A DNA stretch of 6,387 nt from Planctomycetota bacterium (GTDB lineage Bacteria; Planctomycetota; Phycisphaerae; WQYP01), in assembly GCA_021828935.1 (NCBI GenBank), contig JAJZCU010000129.1:1-6387 (forward strand), written 5' to 3'. How positions within the stretch are numbered: the first letter of the stretch is position 1; the number at the start of each line of letters is the position of its first letter. Below, piece after piece: positions 1-5,731 of this stretch. The notes below the pieces were generated by a model, which was given only the letters and a program-made list of their open reading frames with translations, did not search any database and had not been told where the DNA came from. Position numbers and translations under genes: made by a program.

Positions 1-864
1 GATGGTCGCGTAGAGGTGTCTACCGGCAAGACGTTCCACTTGATGCATCTGGCCAAGGCCGCGGCGGTTGGAGGACCGTGGTTGCTGTGGCAAGTGAGTC
101 GCGGAAACGTCCTGTGGCTTTCGTTCCAACACGCCGCTGAATGTGTGCAACGCCGCATCGGTGCCCTGCCCGGAACGGCGCCGGAAGCAGGGACAACTGT
201 CTTACCTTCAAATGTTACTGTGGCGAGCATGCAGGAACCAAAACGGAAAGCCGCCTTCCAGACCTTTGATGGAGCCCTGGACTATGCCCGGCAACGCGCC
301 GGCCAATACCACTACCTGGTGGTGGACGCCATGCACATGGGATTGCCGGACGGTGCTGAGCCGACTGTTGACGTTGACGCCTGGCGTAAACTCAAAGCCC
401 TGGCGGCGCAGGTTGACGCCTGTGTGCTGGCCACCGACCGCGACGAGCGGCCGCCGGCTGGCCCCGGTCTTGATGCCGACCTTGAGGTTCGGTTCATGCG
501 GCGCCCCGCGTGCCTGCCGCCGGTTGTGCGGCCGCCATGGGCAGTGACCGCCGAGACAATCCCAGATACGCCGCCCGTGAAAAGGCCACCTTGGGAAGCA
601 ACCGAAACCTATCGTGCGTTGACTGTTCACCGACCGACCGCTGCCAACGCCCGCAACCGAACCTTCTGGCGAACCGACCTGGCCACCAATGCTGTAAGCC
701 AGTTTCACTTTCCAGCGGCCCCGGCCCGGCGGCCTGGCCTATCGCCTGCCGCACCGACGCATGGCCTTGGCGGCAATCGGCGGACAACGCCGGCCATGCC
801 AGCCTTGGCTATGGCGTCATCCACGCCCTACAGCGTTGCCGGCCTGCGCGGGGGGTTGGGATGA
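1..864 (+). CDS. RepA/RecA-like ATPase, 5'-truncated by window edge
   Basis: The frame is open from base 1, so the gene begins upstream; 287 codons are visible, ending in TGA at 862-864. Numbering from base 1, a P-loop-like STGKT lies at residues 7-11, followed by a helix (FHLMHLAKAAAVGG). A strand NVLWLSFQ (36-43) comes next, and YLVVDAMH (105-112) is a Walker-B-like strand ending in Asp. A further strand, CVLATDRD (141-148), sits where hexameric RepA/AAA_25 helicases carry sensor strand VLLVHH. This order matches the RecA-fold ATPases used by plasmids and phages as replicative helicases. The match is imperfect. The glycine expected at the start of the P-loop is Val, and the sensor His is missing. 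The last 130 residues are Pro/Arg-rich with a repeated RPPW motif and resemble nothing I know. A GTG at 16 is a possible start but would leave no P-loop strand. The protein may be diverged or decaying; the ATPase family is an inference. Confidence 0.5.
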   Translation, partial: DGRVEVSTGKTFHLMHLAKAAAVGGPWLLWQVSRGNVLWLSFQHAAECVQRRIGALPGTAPEAGTTVLPSNVTVASMQEPKRKAAFQTFDGALDYARQRAGQYHYLVVDAMHMGLPDGAEPTVDVDAWRKLKALAAQVDACVLATDRDERPPAGPGLDADLEVRFMRRPACLPPVVRPPWAVTAETIPDTPPVKRPPWEATETYRALTVHRPTAANARNRTFWRTDLATNAVSQFHFPAAPARRPGLSPAAPTHGLGGNRRTTPAMPALAMASSTPYSVAGLRGGLG

Positions 865-1165
865 GCGGTTTGTTGACATGCGCCCCGGTTGACGCCCTGG
901 ACACCCGGAATTGCTGACATGCACCGCCGCTGACACCCCCGCACTGGTGGTTGGCACCATACGCCACCCCGGTTTGCTGACGGCATAGCGGTTTTCGCCC
1001 CTACGCGACCCGGTTTACCGCCGATGACCCCGGTAGACACCCCTACGCGACCATCGCGCACCCCACGCGACCCCGGTTCGCACCCTATGCTGCGGGTTGT
1101 GTGCTACGCGAACGATTAGCACCCCCGCCAATACCGGCTTACCGCTACGCGAGCGGTGGCGCGTG
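860..1165. repeat. Degenerate ~20.5-bp tandem array, iteron-like
   Basis: About 15 units of 18-23 bp run end to end, starting at the stop of the ATPase gene and ending just before the next gene's ribosome binding site. The best-conserved core is CTACGCGAC, at 1001, 1043, 1063 (as CCACGCGAC), 1104 (CTACGCGAA) and 1145 (CTACGCGAG). These starts are 42, 20, 41 and 41 bp apart, close to multiples of two helical turns. Most units continue with a CCCGGTT-like block and end in GCACCC, GACACCC or TGCTGAC, as at 886, 931, 970, 1034, 1073 and 1117. Unit length varies, so no reading frame is kept through the array, which argues for a DNA-level rather than protein repeat. Next to a possible replicative ATPase, an origin with iterons is the simplest reading. 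Other possibilities are an operator array or a decayed minisatellite. The repeat itself is visible; the role is inferred. Confidence 0.6.
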
Positions 1166-1192
1166 CATCAAAGCACTCTTGGAGAACGAACC

Positions 1193-1453
1193 ATGACCAC
1201 GCCCGAACCACCATGTAAGCAAGGCCACAACCACGCATGGTACGCACCCAAGAGCGTTGTCGGTGGCGACGGTATCGGGGGCAATGGCGAACATGTTGTT
1301 GAAGGGCGGATTGTGTCCTTGCGCGTATGCATACGCTGCGGCCGATACATGGAATCGTCCGGCATGTGGCCTGGCCATGAAGATTATGTTGACTACCGTG
1401 AACCGGACGACAAATCATTGGCCTGGCTGCGGCTGAATGAGCCACGCCAATAG
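1193..1453 (+). CDS. Small zinc-ribbon-like protein, unknown function
   Basis: The ATG at 1193 is chosen over a start at 1097 because GGAG at 1181-1184 lies 8 bp upstream, the same spacing seen for other genes here. The upstream frame also only reads through the repeat array. The product is 86 aa. C8xxxH12 (CKQGHNH) near the N-terminus and C46xxC49 (CIRCGRY) in the middle give four likely metal ligands, joined by a Gly-rich stretch (residues 24-32) and a predicted beta strand GRIVSLRVC. The C-terminal third is acidic and aromatic (HEDYVDYREPDD). No signal peptide or membrane segment is visible. Small proteins with a CxxGH...CxxCG pattern occur in mobile elements of Planctomycetota, as far as I recall, without an assigned role. 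It ends 10 bp before the convergent minus-strand gene. Function is not recognised; zinc binding is inferred from Cys/His spacing. Confidence 0.65.
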   Translation: MTTPEPPCKQGHNHAWYAPKSVVGGDGIGGNGEHVVEGRIVSLRVCIRCGRYMESSGMWPGHEDYVDYREPDDKSLAWLRLNEPRQ

Positions 1454-1463
1454 CGGCCCGGCA

Positions 1464-2087
1464 TCATGCGATACTGTTGTGCGGCAGACTCGGCGACCAC
1501 CCGTGCAACCAACCACAATCGCCCCCGAATTGTTTGGCCCACTCTTCAACGGACATGTCCGGCTTGCGGGCCGTTGGCGTTGCCGGCGGAGGTTGGTTCA
1601 GCGGCGCCGCGGAAACGGCGTCTTCTGGGCTGGCCTTGACGGCCAAACGCCGTTCAATCAACCGCTGGGCATCGGCCGGAGAGACCAACACGGTATCGCC
1701 CGCATTGAAGCACCGCTGCCCGACGCTGGCCAATGCTTCCAGCAAGGTTACGGCCACGGCCGGTATTGGCGCCGGACTGGACGCTGCTTCGACCACCACC
1801 GGTATTGGGCTTGGGGCCGTTTTTGGTCCTGAAACGGGCGCCGGTATCGGGGCTGGTATCGGGGCGGTATCGGGCAGTTTGGACAAGATTTTTGCCCCGG
1901 TTTCATCCGTTTCCAACACGCAAAGGCCGGCGGAAACAAGATCAGTGGCCAGTTTCTCGGCGACGCCGGCGCCCCGGTATCGCCTTGAAAGCCCGCGTAG
2001 TTGGCGTAGCGTCATCGGGCCATTTTCTGCCAAATCTTGCAGCAAATCGGCAGTTTCTTGGCTGACGTTAGGGGCGGTATCAAGCAT
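1464..2087 (-). CDS. Winged-helix-like protein with Pro/Ala linker, unknown
   Basis: The ATG at 2087 is preceded by GGAG (minus strand, 2099-2096) with 8 bp spacing, supporting this start; 207 aa. Residues 9-70 look like a winged helix: SQETADLLQDLAENG, then MTLRQLRGLSRRYRG, then a long helix VAEKLATDLVSAGLCVLE and a short hairpin. Residues 72-112 are a Pro/Ala-rich linker with repeated PIPAP, which makes the DNA look repetitive (GGTATCGGGG-type runs at about 1758-1875). Residues 113-155 form a second small module (FNAGDTVLVSPADAQRLIERRLAV). It recalls short phage modules with a GD-V-V...A..LI pattern, but this is only an impression. The tail has EEWAKQFGG and ends without known motifs. It is the last gene of the minus-strand cluster, 216 bp after terL, where a phage would have head-tail connector or portal genes. 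The helix pattern suggests DNA binding; the role is unknown. Confidence 0.65.
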   Translation of the reverse strand: MLDTAPNVSQETADLLQDLAENGPMTLRQLRGLSRRYRGAGVAEKLATDLVSAGLCVLETDETGAKILSKLPDTAPIPAPIPAPVSGPKTAPSPIPVVVEAASSPAPIPAVAVTLLEALASVGQRCFNAGDTVLVSPADAQRLIERRLAVKASPEDAVSAAPLNQPPPATPTARKPDMSVEEWAKQFGGDCGWLHGWSPSLPHNSIA

Positions 2088-2303
2088 GGTGGTTGCTCCG
2101 AATTCAGAACTGGTGTCTGGCTAAAGCATGGTAGGCGCCATAGCGGTATTAGACTCGCGGCCACGCATGGCGTTGGCTCCATTTGGATTAAACTTTTATT
2201 TCGACAAAAAATATCGCGTTTGGGGAGTGCGGTTTCGTGCAAGCACGGTGGTAACTTTCCGATACCCATACGGCGCCCCGGCCACCGCACGCCGTTGGCG
2301 TCA
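2088..2303. other. Gap between terL and the 207-aa gene
   Basis: This 216-bp gap has no supported gene beyond the 15-codon candidate. It contains an AT-rich tract at about 2185-2215, unusual for this GC-rich window, and a short palindrome CGTGC-AA-GCACG at 2236-2247. I see no clear terminator with a U-run or a promoter with good spacing. The gap breaks the tight packing typical of phage late operons and could mark a deletion joint or an insertion boundary. Confidence 0.4.
2121..2168 (-). CDS. Possible 15-aa leader ORF before the 207-aa gene
   Basis: Between terL and the 207-aa gene, an ATG at 2168 has GGAG (minus strand, 2180-2177) 8 bp upstream, the same arrangement as the neighbouring genes. 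It reads MRGRESNTAMAPTML and stops at TAG, 33 bp before the next start. It could be a leader peptide, or a chance SD/ATG pair in a decayed gene. There is no protein-level evidence. Confidence 0.2.
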   Translation of the reverse strand: MRGRESNTAMAPTML

Positions 2304-4160
2304 TCATCCTGGACCACCGTTCATCCACTCGCGGCTGGTTGGAAACATTCCACGAGCCGCCTGCCGCCGTTCCGTTACGCTGGTTGGTTCGAGCAAAGGC
2401 GCCGGCTGAACACGGGGCGCCGCCACGACCGGCTGTTGGATATGCGCCACGGCCGGTTGGGGCAACGCCGGCTGGAGGGCAATGCCCTGAAAGGTTACGC
2501 CGCTGGCGTCGGCAACGTGGCATTGCAGGACTTCGCAATCCCAATAGTGATTGGCGGCCCCGCTGGATACTGGCGCCCACACTTCACGACGGCGTTTCCG
2601 GTCAAAGACCTTGCGTTCTGAACGCATTTGAACCATGTAGTCTTCTGTGGAATCGGTTGGAATTTGCCACCAAGTTTTATCCTGGTGTGCCATGAGGCGG
2701 GCAAGCAAGTCTTTGTAATAACCAGAATCAAATATCCGCAGCGATATGCCGTTCTGTAAGCGGCTGGGATACCACGGCTTGGTCATGGCCTGTGATGCCC
2801 CCTTACTGCAATAGATGCGGGGATCGCGTTTGCTGAAGTTATACACTTCATCGGACCTGTCCCCGGAGTCAATCATCAACAACTGGGGCGATACGCTGCC
2901 CCGGCCGTCTTCCGTGGGAAACGCCGAACCGAAGGCCAGTTGCCCCAATTCCTCAAATGACAGAACCATACACGCATGCAGCAGTCTGCTGCGGTACTGT
3001 GGGCCCCATGCCCTGATTGTTAAATAAAATCGGTCGTGCTGAACGTCGGCTGTGGCAAACAAACCCGTAGTCCACGGTGGAACGGTACGCGGCCCTGTGG
3101 CATGGGCTTTCACTTCGGACGGGGCGGTTGTGACCACCACTTCGGAAACCGGTTCGCCCAAATAGGAATTTCTAAAATGCTGCTGGGCCGGCGGATCATC
3201 GGCGGCCATGATGAATTCAGCGGCCGCATCAGAGAAGGACCGCCACGGCGATACGATGCCCGGCAAATGAAAACCCACCCGTGCGGCGCCGGCGGACCCG
3301 GACCACCGGCCGTGGACCAACATGGCGTTACGCTGGGCATCCGCGGTAATCGCCCCGCAGTTGGAGCAAGCGTAAAAGGCCGCCCGTTCCCTGACGATAT
3401 GCTCCGCCAACTGCTGTGGACCCATCCCATCGGGTTTCGGCCAGCGGATGTTGGCGAAGGCCGGAACGGCATAGACGCCGCAATGGGGGCAAGCCAATTC
3501 GTACTGGCGTCTGTCCTGGCACGCTGCATACGCCTGGCTGATTGCCCCCGACGCTGTTGTCGGCGTTGATAGCAGTATGATTTTCCGCCGATGCACATAG
3601 GTGGCCGTGCGAGCAATGGCCAAACGTATCGGATCTGCTTCGCGGCCTGAATAAGGCGGATACTTGTCCACTTCATCACAAATCACGTACCGAATTGGCC
3701 TGGACGCAAGGCTGGCTGGACTACCGGCCCACCCGATGTAGATGCTCATGGTTGTGAGCTTGAGGGCATTGATCTTCATATCCCACGGGCTGTCGGTAAG
3801 GTAGGGCTGCAAGGCTGGGGTTGTGCGTAGCAGTGGAAGGATGCGTTCTTCCACCACGTCCCTGGCCGATTGCTCGGATGGAAGCACCAGCAACAGCGGC
3901 CCCGGCTGCTGCATAATCATCCACCCAATGACATTGCGAAAGCACTCTGAGAAACCGACCTGGGCGGCCTTCTGAACGACAATGGTGTCCACCGCCGGGT
4001 TGGCGACCGCATCCATCACGGCGGCCAGATACGGCGTGCGGGCATTATGCCACGGCCCCGGTTCGGCGGACATGGATGCCGGCAGGATGCGGTATTGCTC
4101 CGCCCATTGGCTGGGCGATATGGCCGGCTGGACGCGAAGATTCTCGGTGTTCAGTTGCAT
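2304..4160 (-). CDS. terL: Phage terminase large subunit, GpA family
   Basis: This is the packaging motor and nuclease that cuts concatemeric DNA and pumps it into the procapsid; 618 aa, a normal full length. The ATPase half has an atypical Walker A (KAAQVGFSE, residues 64-72), as in lambda gpA (KSARVGYSK), a Walker B YVICDEVD (158-165) and a motif III STPT (198-201). A four-cysteine zinc ribbon follows (CPHC at 224-227, CSNC at 265-268), common in this family. The RNase-H-like nuclease half shows its acidic residues in ATADVQ (Asp372), LMIDSG (Asp431) and YWDCE (Asp541). Residues 563-592 are Pro/Gln-rich, followed by a short tail. The ATG at 4160 overlaps the terS stop by 10 bp, so translation is probably coupled; a weak GGCGGA lies upstream. 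All key residues look intact, so the enzyme may be functional even if other modules are not. Confidence 0.95.
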   Translation of the reverse strand: MQLNTENLRVQPAISPSQWAEQYRILPASMSAEPGPWHNARTPYLAAVMDAVANPAVDTIVVQKAAQVGFSECFRNVIGWMIMQQPGPLLLVLPSEQSARDVVEERILPLLRTTPALQPYLTDSPWDMKINALKLTTMSIYIGWAGSPASLASRPIRYVICDEVDKYPPYSGREADPIRLAIARTATYVHRRKIILLSTPTTASGAISQAYAACQDRRQYELACPHCGVYAVPAFANIRWPKPDGMGPQQLAEHIVRERAAFYACSNCGAITADAQRNAMLVHGRWSGSAGAARVGFHLPGIVSPWRSFSDAAAEFIMAADDPPAQQHFRNSYLGEPVSEVVVTTAPSEVKAHATGPRTVPPWTTGLFATADVQHDRFYLTIRAWGPQYRSRLLHACMVLSFEELGQLAFGSAFPTEDGRGSVSPQLLMIDSGDRSDEVYNFSKRDPRIYCSKGASQAMTKPWYPSRLQNGISLRIFDSGYYKDLLARLMAHQDKTWWQIPTDSTEDYMVQMRSERKVFDRKRRREVWAPVSSGAANHYWDCEVLQCHVADASGVTFQGIALQPALPQPAVAHIQQPVVAAPRVQPAPLLEPTSVTERRQAARGMFPTSREWMNGGPG

Positions 4161-4663
4161 GCGGTATCCGCCAAAAGGTTACAAACATGGACGACGTGCT
4201 GGCGGATGGATTGCTCCATTTCCGCCAAAGATAGGCCGGCCAACTGCGGAGCAATGGCGCCGGGTATGTCTAAAAGGGCGCCCTTCACCGCACCGAGAAC
4301 CTTGTCCACATCCGCCTGAACTTCCTTCTGGGATACTAAATCCCCCTTCTCGCGACCGACCATTAACTCATACCGTTCCGCCAATGCCGTTTCCTTGCGG
4401 AGCTTCACCGCCGCCATGGCATTGTCTGCCGGTTGTGTGGGCGCCGCTTTCTTTCGACCGCCGGGTTTGGCGACGTTGGCTTTAATCCACGCCTGGCATT
4501 CTTCCGCACTGAAGGCCGCCGGCCCGGCTGGCCCACCCTTGGTGTGTGGCATACCTTTGCCGACGTAAACGCGAATCGTCCGAACGGACAAATCCAGAAT
4601 GTCGCACAACTCCGCGATGGATAACGTGCGGGTTTCGGCCACGGTTGGAAATTTGTCGGCCAT
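4151..4663 (-). CDS. terS: Phage terminase small subunit, Nu1-like
   Basis: This is the DNA-recognition subunit that binds the packaging site and brings in the large subunit. I chose the ATG at 4663 (170 aa). GGAG lies 8 bp upstream (minus strand, 4675-4672), whereas the longer frame needs a TTG at 4705 or an ATG at 4687 with no Shine-Dalgarno sequence. Residues 13-40 form a winged helix-turn-helix (LSIAELCDILDLSVRTIRVYV..GMP), with the wing and following helix FSAEECQAWI at 51-60, as in lambda Nu1. A basic, Pro-rich linker (64-83) leads to a long charged helix, AVKLRKETALAERYELMVGR (85-104). The C-terminal part, DLVSQKEVQADVDKVLGAVK and ALLDIPGAIAPQLAGL, is typical of the oligomerisation and terL-contact region of this family. 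The gene is directly followed by and overlaps terL. Confidence 0.9.
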   Translation of the reverse strand: MADKFPTVAETRTLSIAELCDILDLSVRTIRVYVGKGMPHTKGGPAGPAAFSAEECQAWIKANVAKPGGRKKAAPTQPADNAMAAVKLRKETALAERYELMVGREKGDLVSQKEVQADVDKVLGAVKGALLDIPGAIAPQLAGLSLAEMEQSIRQHVVHVCNLLADTACN

Positions 4664-4795
4664 TTTTCGAGCTCCGAAGGTGTGCATAATTAGCTGTGTA
4701 ATCAATCGCGTGAATCTGCACGCCTTGGACCCTTGGAAAACCTAACAAACACGCTGGTTTCTCGGCACGGCCATGGCGATGTGCAGAATCAAAAA

Positions 4796-4820
4796 TGAAA
4801 TTCACGCAACGTGAATTTCA
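4796..4820 (-). promoter_or_regulatory. 25-bp hyphenated palindrome, operator or terminator
   Basis: TGAAATTCACG and its perfect complement CGTGAATTTCA are separated by only CAA. On the minus strand the hairpin is followed at once by TTTTTG (4795-4790), so it could act as an intrinsic terminator protecting terS from upstream minus-strand transcription. Equally, 11-bp arms with a short spacer suit a dimeric repressor. A half-site CGTGAAT recurs at 4709-4715, 46 bp upstream of the terS start, which favours an operator. No clear minus-strand gene needs terminating here. Confidence 0.5.
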
Positions 4821-4878
4821 CCCGGTAATTGCCGCTCCGCACCCGCACCTGCAGAAGCCTCTGGAAGGACCCAGACGT

Positions 4879-4908
4879 TTTGACATATGTCACTTTGACT
4901 GGTTTGAC
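4879..4908. promoter_or_regulatory. TGACATATGTCA palindrome and TTTGAC repeats
   Basis: A perfect 12-bp palindrome TGACATATGTCA lies at 4881-4892. TTTGAC occurs three times, at 4879, 4894 and 4903, with a fourth copy further on near 5002. Starts 15 and 9 bp apart do not keep helical phase. The boxes resemble -35 hexamers, but I find no -10 at a proper distance on either strand. A protein-binding site is possible; the evidence is only the repetition. Confidence 0.3.
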
Positions 4909-5050
4909 CTTGTAATGCCGCCGGCCACGGTGGCGACTGAGCGACCGTAGGCGCCGCTTTGGTGTCGCTTGAGGCGAGACAACCACCCCGCACCGTGGCC
5001 ATTTGACCGTGCCGGCGGGCGAGAGAAAAAACACGCCACGCCGAAACACG

Positions 5051-5162
5051 GCATCAACAAAACCCTATTTTAAGACCCCCCCGTATCAACGAAACCCCCC
5101 TGTAAGATGTTGCCACACGGGGTTTAGTTTCGTTGATGTTGTTGATGCAGAAATTTTTTCAC
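5051..5162. repeat. Nested inverted repeat, copy 1
   Basis: The outer arms GCATCAACAA (5051-5060) and TTGTTGATGC (5139-5148) are perfectly complementary. Inside them, ATCAACGAAAC (5085-5095) pairs with GTTTCGTTGAT (5127-5137), and AAACCCC (5092-5098) can pair with GGGGTTT (5119-5125). The closing loop carries TGTAAGATGTTGCC. After the outer arm comes AGAAATTTTTTC, so on the plus strand the whole could fold as a terminator-like hairpin. ATCAACRAAAC-like boxes occur four times, two in each orientation. Bases 5084-5162 are identical to copy 2 at 5342-5420. Confidence 0.8.
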
Positions 5163-5299
5163 ATCAACACAGGCTTAATGCCAAGCCCCGGCGGCGCCCG
5201 TCAATACATGGCGAGTTTGGACGTGGTTGTTGTCGGTGGCCGGCATCGGAAAAGACGCAAATTAACGCCCGCCGCCGGCCCGTGTTGCCCCGGAGCGGA

Positions 5300-5420
5300 G
5301 CATCAACAGAACCTCAACAAAACCCTATTTTAAGGCCCCCATATCAACGAAACCCCCCTGTAAGATGTTGCCACACGGGGTTTAGTTTCGTTGATGTTGT
5401 TGATGCAGAAATTTTTTCAC
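5300..5420. repeat. Nested inverted repeat, copy 2
   Basis: This is the second copy, about 258-260 bp downstream of copy 1. From 5342 to 5420 it matches 79 bases of copy 1 without a change. Before that, 5314-5334 matches 5054-5074, and the C-run between is 2 bp shorter. The left flank has an extra box (ATCAACAGAAC at 5302, CTCAACAAAAC at 5313), so the outer arm is 9 bp (GCATCAACA with TGTTGATGC). The copy ends 25 bp before the -35 of the xis/int promoter, a position suited to an operator, to Int/Xis arm sites or to an origin. Preservation of both arms in both copies suggests the structure matters or that the duplication is recent. Confidence 0.8.
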
Positions 5421-5445
5421 TCCAACAAGGGATTAAACCAACGCC

Positions 5446-5473
5446 TTGACTTGTATTCTACCCACGCTATAGT
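5446..5473 (+). promoter_or_regulatory. Sigma70-type promoter for xis-like/int genes
   Basis: TTGACT (5446-5451) and TATAGT (5468-5473) are separated by 16 bp, each one or two bases from the consensus. Transcription would start near 5480 and give a leader of about 24 nt before the ATG at 5504. This is the best promoter match I see in the window, in a locally AT-richer stretch. Confidence 0.7.
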
Positions 5474-5503
5474 AGTCAATAGTCTTTCTTAGGTTTGGAA
5501 CAC

Positions 5504-5731
5504 ATGCCAGATTTAACCAGCAACGAAGTGGCGGCCCGCTTGGGTATTACAAGGGCCCGGATATTAACCCTTGCCCGAACCGGACGTTTCAAACACGCCT
5601 ACAAACATAGCAATGTCTGGTTCATACCGGAACGTGATGTTGCTCAATTCAAACGCCTAAAGCCCTACGCCATATGCAAGCATAAGAAAACCACCACCAG
5701 TTTGGAGAATAACCATGGCCAGAGTTTGTAA
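5504..5731 (+). CDS. Excisionase-like MerR/HTH_17-type DNA-binding protein
   Basis: This 75-aa protein has a single helix-turn-helix domain: LTSNEVAARLGITRARILTLARTGRF (from residue 4), then a wing with NVWFIPERDV and the helix AQFKRLKPY. This is the layout of phage excisionases and small MerR-like regulators, which bend DNA at attachment sites and often also control int. The C-terminus is basic and polar (CKHKKTTTS) and probably flexible. I prefer ATG 5504 to TTG 5495 because AGG at 5491-5493 is 10 bp from the ATG but almost touches the TTG. The gene lies 31 bp after a good promoter, and its 3' end overlaps the integrase start by 17 bp, so the two are co-transcribed. Excisionase is inferred from domain and position; a plain repressor is the alternative. 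Confidence 0.75.
   Translation: MPDLTSNEVAARLGITRARILTLARTGRFKHAYKHSNVWFIPERDVAQFKRLKPYAICKHKKTTTSLENNHGQSL

Larger units (their letters stand above)
4664..5503. other. Divergent control region between terS and xis-like gene
   Basis: This 840-bp stretch separates the minus-strand packaging genes from the plus-strand integration genes. It holds a 25-bp palindrome, a TTTGAC cluster, the two long repeats and a sigma70-type promoter, listed separately. Frames of 60-150 codons are open across it but lack ribosome binding sites and recognisable motifs, and one spans both copies of the repeat. The parts at about 4910-5050 and 5165-5300 show nothing I can name. A divergent layout like this is where phages place operators, attP or an origin; which applies here is not decided by the sequence. 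Confidence 0.6.

Noticed and set aside
828..1061. 77-codon minus-strand frame with a loose seven-residue periodicity
   Set aside because: The periodicity follows from the ~21-bp DNA repeat; unit lengths vary from 18 to 23 bp, so the frame is not kept.
860..1165. CRISPR array
   Set aside because: Units are about 20 bp with no conserved repeat/unique spacer alternation and no cas genes; degenerate tandem repeats fit better.
1477..2124. 215-codon plus-strand frame, Gly/Ala-rich, opposite the 207-aa gene
   Set aside because: It is the antisense of a Pro/Ala-rich coding sequence, with no Shine-Dalgarno sequence; the minus-strand gene has one and shows domain-like organisation.
4664..4705. Longer terS start at TTG 4705
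   Set aside because: No Shine-Dalgarno sequence precedes it, while ATG 4663 has GGAG at 8 bp and gives a protein starting just before the HTH, as in Nu1.
4789..5049. 86-codon minus-strand frame upstream of terS (GTG start)
   Set aside because: No ribosome binding site or motif, and it runs through the 25-bp palindrome; not supported as a gene.
5003..5449. 148-codon plus-strand frame with an internal protein repeat
   Set aside because: The protein repeat is only the two DNA repeat copies, which happen to be 258 bp (86 codons) apart; there is no ribosome binding site and no domain.
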